Below are positions 11,008 to 21,018 of a stretch of DNA of 64,000 bases, piece after piece. The position numbers and the translations under genes were made by a program. The DNA lies in the NCBI GenBank assembly GCA_024707145.1, contig JANQAI010000005.1, positions 1,302,001 to 1,366,000 of the forward strand, read 5' to 3'. This DNA is from Magnetospirillum sp. (lineage in GTDB: Bacteria > Pseudomonadota > Alphaproteobacteria > Rhodospirillales > Magnetospirillaceae). Each line of letters opens with the position of its first letter. Position 1 is the stretch's first letter. Under the pieces are notes generated by a model. The model was given only the letters and a program-made list of their open reading frames with translations, was not told the origin of the DNA and made no database searches.

Positions 11008-11023
11008 GCTAAATCCATATAGC
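11008..11023. promoter_or_regulatory. Distal LacI-type operator upstream of TonB receptor 2
   Basis: GCTAAATCCATATAGC matches the GCTAAA-N4-TTTAGC pattern with one arm mismatch. It lies 68 bases, centre to centre, upstream of the proximal site. That is 11 bases, about one helical turn, less than the spacing at TonB receptor 1. Confidence 0.6.
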
Positions 11024-11075
11024 CATTAGGGCATCGTGACTCCTGCTGATCGTTTTGCTCAGGCTACGACTTGAA

Positions 11076-11091
11076 GCTAAATCGGTTTAGC
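11076..11091. promoter_or_regulatory. Proximal LacI-type operator before TonB receptor 2
   Basis: GCTAAATCGGTTTAGC has exact 6-base inverted arms around a CG centre and ends 26 bases before the ATG at 11118. It is the best copy of the motif seen in the window and is nearly identical to the proximal site at 2952-2967. Confidence 0.78.
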
Positions 11092-11117
11092 GATAACCCA
11101 ATACCTCCTAATACTCC

Positions 11118-14043
11118 ATGCCTTCCCAGAACTTAATGCGTTCTTGTATGGCTGCGCTTACCCTGTGTTTCGCAGCCATTGTGTCGCTTGCCCAGACCGC
11201 GGGGTCTACGGGCACTGTGACTGGCTACGTGAATAATGCTGGCACCGGCGATCGCCTGCAAAGTGCGACCGTTGAGATCCAGTCCTTGAGTCGTCGTGTT
11301 GTGACCGACTTCGAGGGTAAATACACCTTCCTGGATCTTCCGGAAGGTGAGTATCAAGTTTCGGCGAGCTTTGCAGGCCTCGATCGCCAGTCGCTTCCGG
11401 TGACGGTGTTGGCCGGCCAGCGCGCCGAGCTTTCTTTCGATCTCGGTTCCGACGTTTACCAGCTGGACAAGCTGGTCGTCTCCGGTGATCGCGAGGGCAA
11501 CGCGGCTTCGATCGAACGTCAGCGCAATGCGCCGAACGTCAAAAACGTGGTCGCGCTGGACGCCTTCGGCAACGTGCCGAACGACAGCATCGGTGAAGTG
11601 CTCATGCGCCTGCCCGGTATCGCGGGTCGCTCGGAAGACTCCGGTGAAGTGACCGGTGCCGTCATCCGCGGCGCCGCGGTCGGCCTGAACACCGTGAGCA
11701 TCGACGGCAACATGCAGTCGAGCATTGGCGGTCTCGGTCGCGAGTTCCGCACGAACACCCTCTCGGGCGCGTTGTTCGAGGAGATCGAAGTGATCAAGGG
11801 TGTCACGCCGGACATGCCGTCCGACTCGCTCGGTGGCGCGGTGAACATGAAGACGCGCTCGGCGCTCATGTTGAAGGAAAAGCGTCGCTTTAACTACCGT
11901 GCCGCAGTTCGCGCTGCGCCGGAATTTTATCCGCACACGCCGACGCGCGAGCAGCACCGTTATCACCCGCAGACGAGCTTCGGTTATCAGGAAGTGTTCG
12001 ATGTCGGCGGCGGTGCGCGCAACCTCGCCGTTTCGGTGAACGCGTTCTACAGCGAGAACGTTTACGCGAACGACCAGGTCATTCAGGACTACCAATACAC
12101 CACCAGCTCGCCCTCCTATGTGTGGGACTACCGCACGGCGGATTCCTACAACATGCGCAAGCAGGCCAGCACGAACGTGCGCGTGGACTACAAGATTTCG
12201 GATCACACGCAGATCTTCATCAGCGGCATTTACAATGACGCGTTCGAACCGTTCCAACGCAGCTTCACGAGCCGCGCTTACACGGGCCGCAACGCGACGA
12301 GCATCAAGGCGGGCCACACCGACGATTTCACGGAAGTGAATCCCGTTGCCGGCTCCATCGTGCAACTCAACTCCACGATGTATAGCTTCCTGGCTCGCGA
12401 GCGTCAGCTCAACCTCGGCGCAAAGCATGACTACGGCCGCCTGAAGATCGATTACGACGTCTATTACAACCACAGCTTCGCGAACCTCGGCAACGGCAAG
12501 CGCGGTGACGTGCTCGGTGGCGGTGTCTTTACGATGGACGTTCGCAACGTCGGTTGGACGATCGAAAACGGCGGCTCGCCGTATCCGGTCTTCACGCAAA
12601 AAGCCGGCGCCAGCATCTATGATGCGGCTAACTACAGCCGCGGGGCGATTACGATCCGCGACAGCGAACGCAACACCCGCGTCTATGGCACGAAGGCCAA
12701 CGCTTCCTACCAGCTCGCGTGGGCCGTCCCGACGACGATCAAGACCGGCTTTTTCTACCGCAATCAAATGGTCGAGGAAGTGAAGAACGAAAAGGACTAC
12801 ACCTACGCTGGCGCCGCCGGCACGCTCGCCCAGTTCGTGATGCAGGGTCTCGAAACGTCTGATTCGCGTCGCACCGGCAAAGCGTTGCCGTTTGTCGACA
12901 GCAATCTCGTCGTGAAAGACATCGCGAACAACCCGCAGAACTGGACCCGCTCGCTCTACACCGAGACCTACGGTAATCTCACGGGCACGCGCGACATCAC
13001 CGAGGAAGTCGGCGCCACCTTCGTGCAGGCACAGTCCCGCTTCGGTAAACTCGGCGTGTTGACCGGTGTGCGTTTTGAAAAAGACCGACATCGAGTCGCA
13101 CGGTCGCATTGCCGCTCCGGTGATGTCCACCACCGCCGAACGCGCCGCCGATCCGATCGGCAGTGCGCAACGCGATGCGGTCGCCCGCACCGCGAAGGGC
13201 AGCTACGATGACTTCTTCCCGAGCGTCCACTTCACCTACGAAGTGCTCCCGAACCTCCAGGCCCGCGCCAGCTGGTCCAACAGCATCGGCCGTCCGGCGT
13301 TCACGAACCTGTTGCCCAACGAAACGGTCAACACCGCGACGGAAGTGGTCACCATCGGCAACACCAGCCTCAAGCCGCAATACTCCGAAAACATCGACCT
13401 CTCGCTCGAATACTACTTCAAGCCGGTCGGCGTGTTCTCGGTCGGTTACTTCACGAAGAGCATCGAGGACTTCATCGTGACCGGTCAAATCGGCGTCATC
13501 GGCACAGGCATGGATAACGGATTCGATGGCCGCTACGCCGGTTACATGCTCAACAGCTCCTTCAACGGCGGCAAAGCCACCGTCGACGGCTGGGAGTTCA
13601 ACTACAGCCAGGCGCTCTCGATGTTGCCGGGCGTGTTGAAAGGCACGACGATCTTCGCCAACTACACCTACCTCACAACGGAAGGTGACTACGGCACGGG
13701 CGCAAATCGGTCGACCAGCGAAGTCGCCGGGTTCTACCCGAAGACGGGCAACGCCGGCATTACCTGGAAGCATGGCAAGTTTGGTGCGTCCGCCACGGTC
13801 AACTACACGGGCCAATACCTCGCCACGTATTCCGCCGACCAATCGCGTCTGCGTTATCGCTTCGAACGTTACATCACGAACTTCGGTTTCACCTACAATC
13901 TGAGCCGCAGTCTCTCGTTCTTCGCCGACGTGCAGAACGCGTTTAACGAACCGAATTCGTTCTACCGTTATCGCGAGGATCAAGTGGAACGCATCACCAC
14001 CGCCGGCACGACCCTGCTGATCGGGGTGAGCGGCCGATTCTAA
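11118..14043 (+). CDS. TonB-dependent receptor 2 with carboxypeptidase-regulatory-like domain (one frameshift)
   Basis: About 974 residues. A signal peptide opens at ATG 11118. A carboxypeptidase-regulatory-like domain ('GTVTGYVNNAGTGDRLQSATVEI') is followed by the plug: 'SDVYQLDKLVVSGDREGNAAS', 'VLMRLPGIAGRSED' and 'GALFEEIEVIKGVTPDMPSDS'. The beta-barrel ends 'TTAGTTLLIGVSGRF', with the terminal aromatic residue needed for outer-membrane assembly. One extra A in the run at 13077-13083 breaks the frame; removing it gives 'VRFEKTDIESHGRI'. It is homologous to receptor 1 along its length, and both have matching operator pairs, so this is a duplicated receptor cassette. It is followed by a strong terminator at 14198-14233, which separates it from the esterase operon. 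Confidence 0.92.
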
Positions 14044-14374
14044 TCACGATGCTTCGCGCGCCTCGCTTCGATTCCCGTCATGGCACCCGGCTCGCCCGAG
14101 CCGGGATCGCCACCGCTCCCGCCTTCACCTCTGTTTCTACGGATGCGTTGGCAACGGTTGGGAGTGGAATGGGAATCGCGGGCGCGCTGTTGATTTCCGG
14201 GACTGCGCTCGAGGAGGGCAGTCCCGTTTTTTTCTCCCTTCGGACGAAGGGACGTCAGTTCGACGTGTTTTGGAAATTTTTCCGGCAAGCTGCCCCGTGA
14301 ATCACACGCACCCAGTTCCGCTCGGTCATACGGCAACCGCTACGGCGGCGCCGGTTGGTGTTTGCACGATTGGC
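14044..14374 (+). other. Intergenic region between TonB receptor 2 and the esterase operon
   Basis: Apart from the rho-independent terminator at 14198-14233 I see nothing certain. The promoter of the following operon should lie between 14234 and 14374. Confidence 0.6.
14198..14233 (+). terminator. Rho-independent terminator after TonB receptor 2
   Basis: Perfect 9-base stem CGGGACTGC / GCAGTCCCG with an 11-base loop, followed by seven T. Confidence 0.92.
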
Positions 14375-15303
14375 ATGCGCCGGCTGACGCAGGCGGTCGT
14401 GTGCATGTTGGCAATGATTGGACCGCTGATGCGCTCCCAGGATGCCGAAAGCGGACGTTCGAAATTACCGGCTCCGACGCATGCGGAAGTCGCCTACGGC
14501 GCGCACGCGCGCAACGTGCTGGATGTCTGGCTCGCGGATTCGACCGCGCCGACGCCGGTGCTTGTTTATTTTCACGGCGGTGGATTTGTCACTGGAAGCA
14601 AAGGCAATTTGCCGGCTTCGGTCCTCGCCGCGGCGAAGCGCGAGGGGATTTCCGTCGTGGCGGCCAATTACCGACTTGCGCCCGAGGTGGCGTTTCCGGC
14701 GCATTATTTGGACTGCGCGAGAGTGATTCAGTTTGTGCGTCACCACGCGCGAGGGAATGGAACTTGGATCCCACGCGCGTGGCGCTGATGGGCAGTTCCG
14801 CTGGCGCCGGAGCCGCGCTGTGGATCGCGTTTCACGATGATTTGGCGGAGCCGCTTTCGAATGATTTGGTGGCGCGCGAATCAACGCGCGTGAGCTGTGT
14901 ATCCGTAAGAGGAGCCCAACCGACTTATGATAGGCGCGTCATTCGCGAGCTCGCCGGCGAAGCGGCTGCGCGGCACGCGGTGTTTGCGAATTTGCACGGG
15001 CTCACACCCGACGAGATTGAAACTGAAAAAGCCCATGCACGCTATGCCCAGGCGGCGCCGTTGACGTATTTGACCGCGGATGATCCCCGGTGTTTGCCTA
15101 TTACAGCGAATCGCGCGGGCGCGTCCCCTGCGGATGCGCGATCTGGCACGGGGATTCATCATCCGAATCTAGGTTTGTTGCTCAAAGAGCGAATGGAAGC
15201 GCTCGGGCTGGAGTGTATTTTTTTTTTGCACAAGGATCAGCAAATCCCGGCGGTCCGGGCGGAGTTTGAATTTATACGTCGTCACCTTTTTCCCACGCCA
15301 TGA
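14375..15303 (+). CDS. Secreted alpha/beta-hydrolase, esterase/lipase HSL-like (several frameshifts)
   Basis: A signal peptide at ATG 14375 is followed by 'VLVYFHGGGFVTGS' (HGGG oxyanion hole) and 'VALMGSSAGAGAALW', the G-x-S-x-G nucleophile elbow. An acidic segment 'YLTADDP' and a histidine in 'GIHHPNLGLLL' are the likely remaining triad members. Length is about 309 residues. The frame changes near 14750, and a short out-of-frame stretch at about 15088-15126 is best explained by two opposite one-base errors, after which it reads 'FAYYSESRGRVPADARSG'. Enzymes of this kind remove acetyl or other acyl groups from sugars. The stop overlaps the next start (ATGA at 15300), so it is the first gene of the operon reaching at least to 20908. 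Confidence 0.8.
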
Positions 15304-16561
15304 CCGCATTCACTCGAATCTTACGATCAATTCATCTGCTGGCGCTTGGACTCGTCTTCGTGGCGCCGGCGCTTCGGTTGGTGCGTGCAGGCGAAAACGC
15401 GTCGCTTCCGCCGGGAGTGATCGTCGGGCGCACGTCGGTTCCTGAGACGCAATTTGTCGGCTCGCCGAGCATCGCGATTTTGCCGGATGGCAGTTACGTG
15501 GCGTCGCACGACCTCTTTGGCAAAGCCGGGCCTGAGTTGGGGGGCCACGCGCATTTATCAGTCGAAGGACCGCGGCGAAACGTGGACGCAGATCGCTTCG
15601 TTTACGCCGGCGACGTGGGGCTCGTTATTTTGGCATGCGGGGGCGCTCTATCATATGGCGTTCACGGGTGATCCGGGCAGCGTGGTGATGCGTCGTTCAA
15701 GCGATCACGGGCGCACGTGGACGGAACCGAAGGATGCGGAAAGCGGCGTCCTCTTCACGGGAGGTTATCACAGCGCGCCTGTCCCGGTGGTCGTGCACAA
15801 CGGACGAATCTGGCGCGCCGCCGAGGAAATTGTGAATGATCTCAAATGGCCGCGGCATTTCGAGGCGGTGATGCTCTCGGCGCCGGCGGACGGAGATTTG
15901 CTGGAGGCTGCGAATTGGACACGGAGCAGCGGGGTTGTTTTTGATGCCGAGTGGTTGCCGGGGCGGCGACCAGGTTGGCTCGAAGGCAACGCGGTGGTCA
16001 CGCCCGAGGGAAATTTGGTGAACATGCTGCGGGGTTAACACGGAGCTTGGACCGGACGCAGACTATGCGCAGAGCGGACCGGCGGCGGGCATCCCCCGCT
16101 TCGAAGTCGCCGCGATGGCGCAGGTTTCCGCGGATGGGCGCACGCTGTCATTCGATCCTGCGACGGGATTTGTTCATTTCCCGGGAGGACTTACGAAGTT
16201 CACGATTCGCTACGACGAGCGCACGGGCCGTTATTGGAGTTTGGTCAACACGATCACGCATCCGCATGCGGAACGTGAAGTGGCGACGGAGCCGGTGGCG
16301 CAGCGCAACGTCGTGATCCTCACGTCTTCCGCGGACTTGCGCAATTGGACCGAACATCGCGTGGTGCTGGCGTGGCGTCCGGGCGAGAAGCACCCGCGTA
16401 AAGTGCGCCATGGATTTCAGTATCTCGATTGGCAGTTCGACGGAGATGATCTGGTCGCGGTATCGCGCACCGCATGGGATGCGAAGAGTTTTCACGACGC
16501 GAATTTTCTGACGTTTCATCGCGTGAAAAATTTTCGCGCGGATCTCGGAGGGGCTCGATGA
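15300..16561 (+). CDS. Secreted BNR/Asp-box beta-propeller protein 2 (two frameshifts)
   Basis: About 420 residues. A signal peptide (to 'LVRAGE') is followed by 'QSKDRGETW' and 'RSSDHGRTW', two Asp boxes of the sialidase-type propeller. The C-terminal 'LTFHRVKNFR' is shared with BNR protein 1 at 9319-10660. Breaks: one extra C near 15545-15550 and one extra G near 16031-16034; both restored frames read continuously ('PELGGTRIYQSKDRG', 'NMLRVNTELGPDAD'). The canonical F/Y-R-I-P motif is not visible, so the catalytic role is open: glycosidase, lyase or binding protein are all possible. ATGA overlaps on both sides couple it to the esterase and the YidR-like gene. Confidence 0.75.
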
Positions 16562-17939
16562 GGCTCGCAGCCGCCATCACGATGTTTGCCGCGGGCTCTG
16601 TTTTTGCGATGGAGTTGCCCGTGGAAAAACAGATCACGCATGCGCCTTACGGGCATGTGCTCACCAACACATCGGTGTGGTCACATGATGGGCGTTGGCT
16701 GGTTTATGATGTGCGGTCGGCGGACAACGTTTTTGACGGGACGCGCATCGAGCGCGTGAACGTCGATACCGGCTCGGTGGAAGTGCTGTATGAATCGCGC
16801 AATGGTGCGAAATGCGCGGTCGCGAGTTTTCATCCGACGGAAGCGAAAGTGGTCTTTCTCGAAGGACCGGAAGATCCGTCGGACGATTGGAATTACGGGC
16901 CGAGTCGACGGCACGGGCGTTGGTTGCAAACGGATCAACCGGGGCGCGCCCACAATCTTGATGCGATGAATTATGCGCCGCCGTTTGCGCAGGGGGCTTT
17001 GCGCGGAGGTTCGCATCTGCACGTGTTTAGTCCCGATGGTTTGTGGGTGGCGTCCACCTATGAGGACGAAATTTTGGTGCGCGCTGAACGTGCCGGTCTC
17101 GCCGGCGCGCAAAAAATCAACGCAATGTCGTGGTGTCCGTGCCGGCAAAGCGTCCCGTGCACGTGGCGTCTTCACATCCCCGTAATCGCGACGGAGATTA
17201 TTTTTCCGTGGCCGTGACGCGCACCGTCGATGAGCCCACGCCCGGCAGTGATGAAATCAGTCGGGCTTGCGAGGAAGGCTGGGTTGGACGCGAAGGTTAT
17301 CTTCTTGCGGACGGGACCCGTCAGGCGAAAGCGCTGGCATTTCTCGGCACCGTGACCGCGGCGGACGGACGCCCCCACGTCGAGGTGTTTATCGTGGATT
17401 TGCCGAACGATCTTGCGCGGGAAGACGCGGCTGAGCTGGCAGGCGCGGAACTCACGCGGCTTGCGCCGCCGGCGGGCGTGGTGCAGCGCCGGCTGACATT
17501 CACCGACGCACGTTCGCCGCGGGGAGTGGCCCTTGCGCCACGTCACTGGGTGCGTTCGTCGCCCGACGGCGAACAGCTCGCATTTCTGATGGCGGACGAA
17601 GCCGGTCGCGCGCAGCTCTGGAGTGTGTCGCCCCGAGGCGGAGAACCGCGTCAGATTTCCCGGCATGCGTGGAGCGTCGCGTCGTGTTTTAGCTGGAGTC
17701 CGGACGGGCGATGGATCGCGCACGCCATGGACGGCAGCCTCTTTGTCACGGATACAATCACGGGCGAAGGACATCGACTCACGCCCGCGCGGCATGGCGG
17801 GGATGGTCCCCAGGCATTCGCCTGTGTGTTTTCCCCGGATGGAAAACACATCGCCTACACGCGCCGCGTCGGTGGCCACGCACAAATTTTCACTGTCGAG
17901 TTCAGCGAAACTTTAAACGCAAACCCCAAAAGATCATGA
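16558..17939 (+). CDS. DUF3748 / YidR-like TolB-type beta-propeller protein (one frameshift)
   Basis: About 460 residues with a short signal-like N-terminus. It matches my recollection of E. coli YidR through its length: 'LTNTSVWSHDGRWLVYDVR', 'GTRIERVNVDTGSVEVLY', 'NLDAMNYAPPFAQGALRGGSH', 'HVFSPDGLWVASTYEDE', 'GSDEISRACEEGWVG', 'AGVVQRRLTFT', 'RHWVRSSPDGEQLAFLM' and 'SVSPRGGEPRQIS'. WD40/TolB-like repeats form a propeller; the biochemical role of the family is unknown to me. The frame breaks in the A-run at about 17110-17116. Its ATG overlaps the BNR stop and its TGA overlaps the next ATG (17936), so expression is coupled to the neighbouring secreted sugar-active proteins. Confidence 0.82.
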
Positions 17940-19981
17940 ATAACAAAACAGTCTCTCTTGCCTTCCTGCTGACCGGTTTGACGACCGCGGCGGTCGCGGC
18001 GAATCCCGGCGGTCAGTTGGAGCCGTTGCGGCATGGTAACCCCGAACTCGTGACGGACCTCGGGGTGGGGTTGTGGGCCTGGCCGCTGCCGATGGACTAT
18101 AACGGCGACGGGAAAATGGATTTGGTGGTCGTGTGCACGGACAAGCCGTCGAACGGCACGTGGTATTTTGAAAACAGCGGACGCATCGATGACCAGACCG
18201 GGCTGCCGATTTTCAAGCCCGCGGTGTTGATTGGGAAATCCGCGCCGTCGGTGGGCATTTCGTATGTGACGGGCAAGCCGGTCGTCACCGCGACGGCGTC
18301 GCAGAAGCTGAGCGATAATACGTATAATTTCCGCGGAAATGTTTATCCGGATTTTCTGAATTCGCAGTTCTCCAAGCCGCACAAATTGAACGTGCCGGAA
18401 CGCATTCACACGCAGCCGGGCAATATTCGTCAGAATCAGTGGCAGCTCGTGGACTTCGATGGAGACGGCGTGCTCGATGTGACGCTCGGTATCGATTTCT
18501 GGGGCGACTTCGGCGTGGTGTCGCCGACTGAGTCACTGTGGAGCGACAAAGGCGAGTGGATGGCGGGTCCGTTGCGCGGTTATGTGTATTTGTTGCGCAA
18601 CAAGGGCACGAACGAGAAGCCCGATTACGCGGCGCCGGAAAAAGTCATGGCCGGTGATGGACCGGTCGATTCCTACGGCATGCCTTCGCCGATGTGGGGT
18701 GATTTTCTCGGCACGGGTAAACTGGATCTTATCACCGGGGAATTCCGCGACAGCTTTACGTTCTTCGAGAATATTGGCACGCGCAAGAATCCGGTGTATG
18801 CGCCGGGTCGCAAATTGAAGGCGCGCGGCGGCGAAGAGCTGCACATGGAGTTGTGCATGATCACGCCGGTCGCGGTGGATTTTAACGGTGATGGTCATAT
18901 CGACATCGTGTGCGGCGATGAGGACGGACGCGTGGCGTTTATCGAAAACACCGGACGCGTGGTGGACGGCATGCCCGAATTTTTGGCGCCGCGTTATTTC
19001 CGTCAGTTCTCCGACAAGGTGAAATTTGGCGCGCTGGTTACGCCTTACGCGGTGGATTGGGATGGCGACGGACGCGAGGATATCGTTGCCGGAAATTCCG
19101 CCGGGCACATTGCGTTTATTAGAAATCTTGGCGGCGATCCCGTGCGCTGGGCCGAGCCCGTTTTGTTGGAGGCGGATGGAAAGATTATTCGCGAGCAGGC
19201 CGGCCCGAACGGCTCGATTCAGGGCCCGGCCGAATCGAAGTGGGGGTATTCAATTCTCAGCGTCGAGGACTGGGATGGCGATGGTCTGGCGGACATCATC
19301 ACGAACGGTATCTGGGGCAAAATCGTGTGGTATAAAAATATCGGCACGCGCACCGCGCCGAAACTCGCCGCCGCGCAGCCGATCGAATTCGCGGCCGGAG
19401 CGCCGGTGCAGAACCTCGCGTGGAATTGGTGGAAGCCGCAGGGACGCGAACTGGTCACGCAATGGCGCACCACGCCGCAGGTGATCGATTGGAACGGCGA
19501 TGGTGTGATGGATCTCGTGATGCACGACACGCAGGGTTATCTTGCGTTCTACGAAGGTGTGCGTGAAGCGAGCGGCAAAGTCGTGGTGCGCGCCCCGCAG
19601 CGTATCTTCTACAGCGAAGGTGTGAGCTGGTTCGACGCCAACGGTCGGCCGACGAATTCCGAATCCGGTTTGCTTCGTTTGAACAGTCTCGACGCGGGGC
19701 GCAGCGGACGGCGCACGTTCTGCATCACGGACTGGGACGGCGACGGCGTGCTCGACCTGATGGTCAACAGCAACCCGAACGTAAATTTCCTCCGCGGCAA
19801 AGGTCGCGATGCCGAGGGGCGTTATGTGTTCAAGGACGAAGGTCCGGTGAGCGCGCACGTGCTCGCGGGCCATGCGACGAAGCCGACGATGATCGACCTG
19901 CGTGGCGACGGCCAACGCCAGCTGCTCATCGGGGCGGAGGATGGCGTTGTTTATCTCCTGAAATCTCCTGCTAAAAAATAA
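17936..19981 (+). CDS. Secreted FG-GAP/VCBS-repeat beta-propeller protein
   Basis: Intact frame of 681 residues. ATG 17936 overlaps the preceding TGA and opens a signal peptide ('VSLAFLLTGLTTAAVAA'). At least six calcium-loop motifs of the form D-x-[DN]-G-D-G occur: 'DYNGDGKMDLV', 'DFDGDGVLDV', 'DFNGDGHIDIV', 'DWDGDGREDIV', 'DWDGDGLADII', 'DWNGDGVMDLV' and 'DWDGDGVLDLM'. These are integrin-type FG-GAP/VCBS blades that bind calcium. Such proteins act at the cell surface or in the periplasm in binding or degrading polysaccharides; no catalytic domain is apparent. Its place between the YidR-like and aldolase genes suggests a role in handling the same substrate. Confidence 0.85.
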   Translation: MNNKTVSLAFLLTGLTTAAVAANPGGQLEPLRHGNPELVTDLGVGLWAWPLPMDYNGDGKMDLVVVCTDKPSNGTWYFENSGRIDDQTGLPIFKPAVLIGKSAPSVGISYVTGKPVVTATASQKLSDNTYNFRGNVYPDFLNSQFSKPHKLNVPERIHTQPGNIRQNQWQLVDFDGDGVLDVTLGIDFWGDFGVVSPTESLWSDKGEWMAGPLRGYVYLLRNKGTNEKPDYAAPEKVMAGDGPVDSYGMPSPMWGDFLGTGKLDLITGEFRDSFTFFENIGTRKNPVYAPGRKLKARGGEELHMELCMITPVAVDFNGDGHIDIVCGDEDGRVAFIENTGRVVDGMPEFLAPRYFRQFSDKVKFGALVTPYAVDWDGDGREDIVAGNSAGHIAFIRNLGGDPVRWAEPVLLEADGKIIREQAGPNGSIQGPAESKWGYSILSVEDWDGDGLADIITNGIWGKIVWYKNIGTRTAPKLAAAQPIEFAAGAPVQNLAWNWWKPQGRELVTQWRTTPQVIDWNGDGVMDLVMHDTQGYLAFYEGVREASGKVVVRAPQRIFYSEGVSWFDANGRPTNSESGLLRLNSLDAGRSGRRTFCITDWDGDGVLDLMVNSNPNVNFLRGKGRDAEGRYVFKDEGPVSAHVLAGHATKPTMIDLRGDGQRQLLIGAEDGVVYLLKSPAKK

Positions 19982-20908
19982 ATGCACAATCATGGGTCTG
20001 TTCCAAAAAAAGGCATTCTCGCGGCGCTCTGGCTGCCGACGGATGCCTCGGGTAATTTGCTCCACGCCGAGCTCGCCGCGCACATCGAGTTTCTCAAGCG
20101 CGCGGGCGTTTATGGCATCCTCGCACTAGGCAGCACCGGCGAGTTTCCGTTCATGGACGTGAATCAGCGCAAGCGTGCGCTGACCGTCGTGGCCGAACTC
20201 GCGGCGCCGTTGCCCGTCATCGCCAACATCAGCGACATCAACCCGCGGGTCGTGTCCGAGCTCGGCCGCACCGCGCGCGAGCTTGGGTTGCCCGCTGTCG
20301 CGATCATGCCGCCGGGCTTTTTCCCGTCGACGCAGGACGATGCGCTCGCGCATTTCCTCAACGCGGCCGAGAGCTCGCAGCTGCCGACGTTCCTCTATAA
20401 TTTTCCGGAGCTCATCGGCACGCGCATCGCGATCGAGACGGTCGCGGCCTTTGCGGATCGCGCGAACATGGCCGGCATCAAGCAAAGCGGCGGAGAATTT
20501 GCCTATCACAAGGAGCTCATCGCGCTCGGTCGGGAAAAGAATTTCGTGGTGTTCTCGGGGGCCGACACGCGTTTGCCGGAAGTCTTCGGGCTCGGCGCCG
20601 CGGGCTGCATCGGCGGCATCGTCAACATCGCGCCGGAACTGATGGTGCAGATCTACCGGATTTGTCACGAAGGGGCCGCGGGCGACGTGAGCGTGCCGTT
20701 TACGCGCATGCAGGAGATCGGCAAAATTATCGATCGTTTGCCGTTTTCGCTGAATGTGGCGGCCGGTGTGCAGGCGCGCGGTTATTCGCCGGGCGTGTTA
20801 AAACAGGCCGTCTCTCCGCGTTCGGCCGAGTTGTCGGCCGGGATTGTCCGGGATCTCCGTGCAAAATTTGCGGAGTGGAACCTGCCCCTGGGACCTTACG
20901 CGAGCTGA
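19982..20908 (+). CDS. DapA/NanA-family aldolase or lyase
   Basis: Intact, 308 residues, directly abutting the preceding stop. A (beta/alpha)8 barrel of the class I aldolase family: 'GSTGEFPF' is the substrate-carboxylate loop (GSTGE as in N-acetylneuraminate lyase, where DapA has GTTGE), 'LYNFPE' carries the catalytic tyrosine, and 'GIKQSGGEF' carries the Schiff-base lysine. Members cleave or dehydrate 2-keto acids: sialic acid, 2-keto-3-deoxy sugar acids or dihydrodipicolinate. The neighbours (sialidase-fold proteins, esterase, ACS-type transporter) favour a catabolic lyase over lysine biosynthesis. The exact substrate cannot be told from motifs alone. Confidence 0.85.
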   Translation: MHNHGSVPKKGILAALWLPTDASGNLLHAELAAHIEFLKRAGVYGILALGSTGEFPFMDVNQRKRALTVVAELAAPLPVIANISDINPRVVSELGRTARELGLPAVAIMPPGFFPSTQDDALAHFLNAAESSQLPTFLYNFPELIGTRIAIETVAAFADRANMAGIKQSGGEFAYHKELIALGREKNFVVFSGADTRLPEVFGLGAAGCIGGIVNIAPELMVQIYRICHEGAAGDVSVPFTRMQEIGKIIDRLPFSLNVAAGVQARGYSPGVLKQAVSPRSAELSAGIVRDLRAKFAEWNLPLGPYAS

Positions 20909-20946
20909 GTGGCGCGTAGCGTCATTCAGTTTTGAAATTGGTTGGG

Positions 20947-20976
20947 TGAGGGAAGCGCAGACTTGTGGTTCCCTCA
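20947..20976 (+). terminator. Hairpin after the aldolase gene
   Basis: Inverted arms TGAGGGAA (20947-20954) and TTCCCTCA (20969-20976), 38 bases after the aldolase stop. No T-run follows, so it may be a weak terminator or an RNA-stability hairpin. Confidence 0.45.
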
Positions 20977-20981
20977 CAATT

Positions 20982-20993
20982 TAGTTCGAACTA
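20982..20993. promoter_or_regulatory. Perfect 12-base palindrome before the MFS gene
   Basis: TAGTTCGAACTA is fully self-complementary and lies 25 bases before the ATG at 21019. Position and symmetry suggest an operator. The binding protein is unknown, and the site differs from both LacI-type motifs elsewhere in the window. Confidence 0.5.
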
Positions 20994-21018
20994 GCCCCGC
21001 TGCTTACCCCACGTCTCT

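Larger units (their letters stand above)
10757..11117 (+). other. Intergenic region before TonB receptor 2
   Basis: No convincing gene. The stretch 10757-11000 shows no feature I recognise. The part from 11008 holds two LacI-type operators and an A/C-rich leader similar to that of TonB receptor 1. Confidence 0.6.

Noticed and set aside
9319-16561. Naming the BNR proteins exo-sialidases
   Set aside because: Asp boxes alone only define the propeller fold; the F/Y-R-I-P motif and catalytic arginine pattern were not found by eye.
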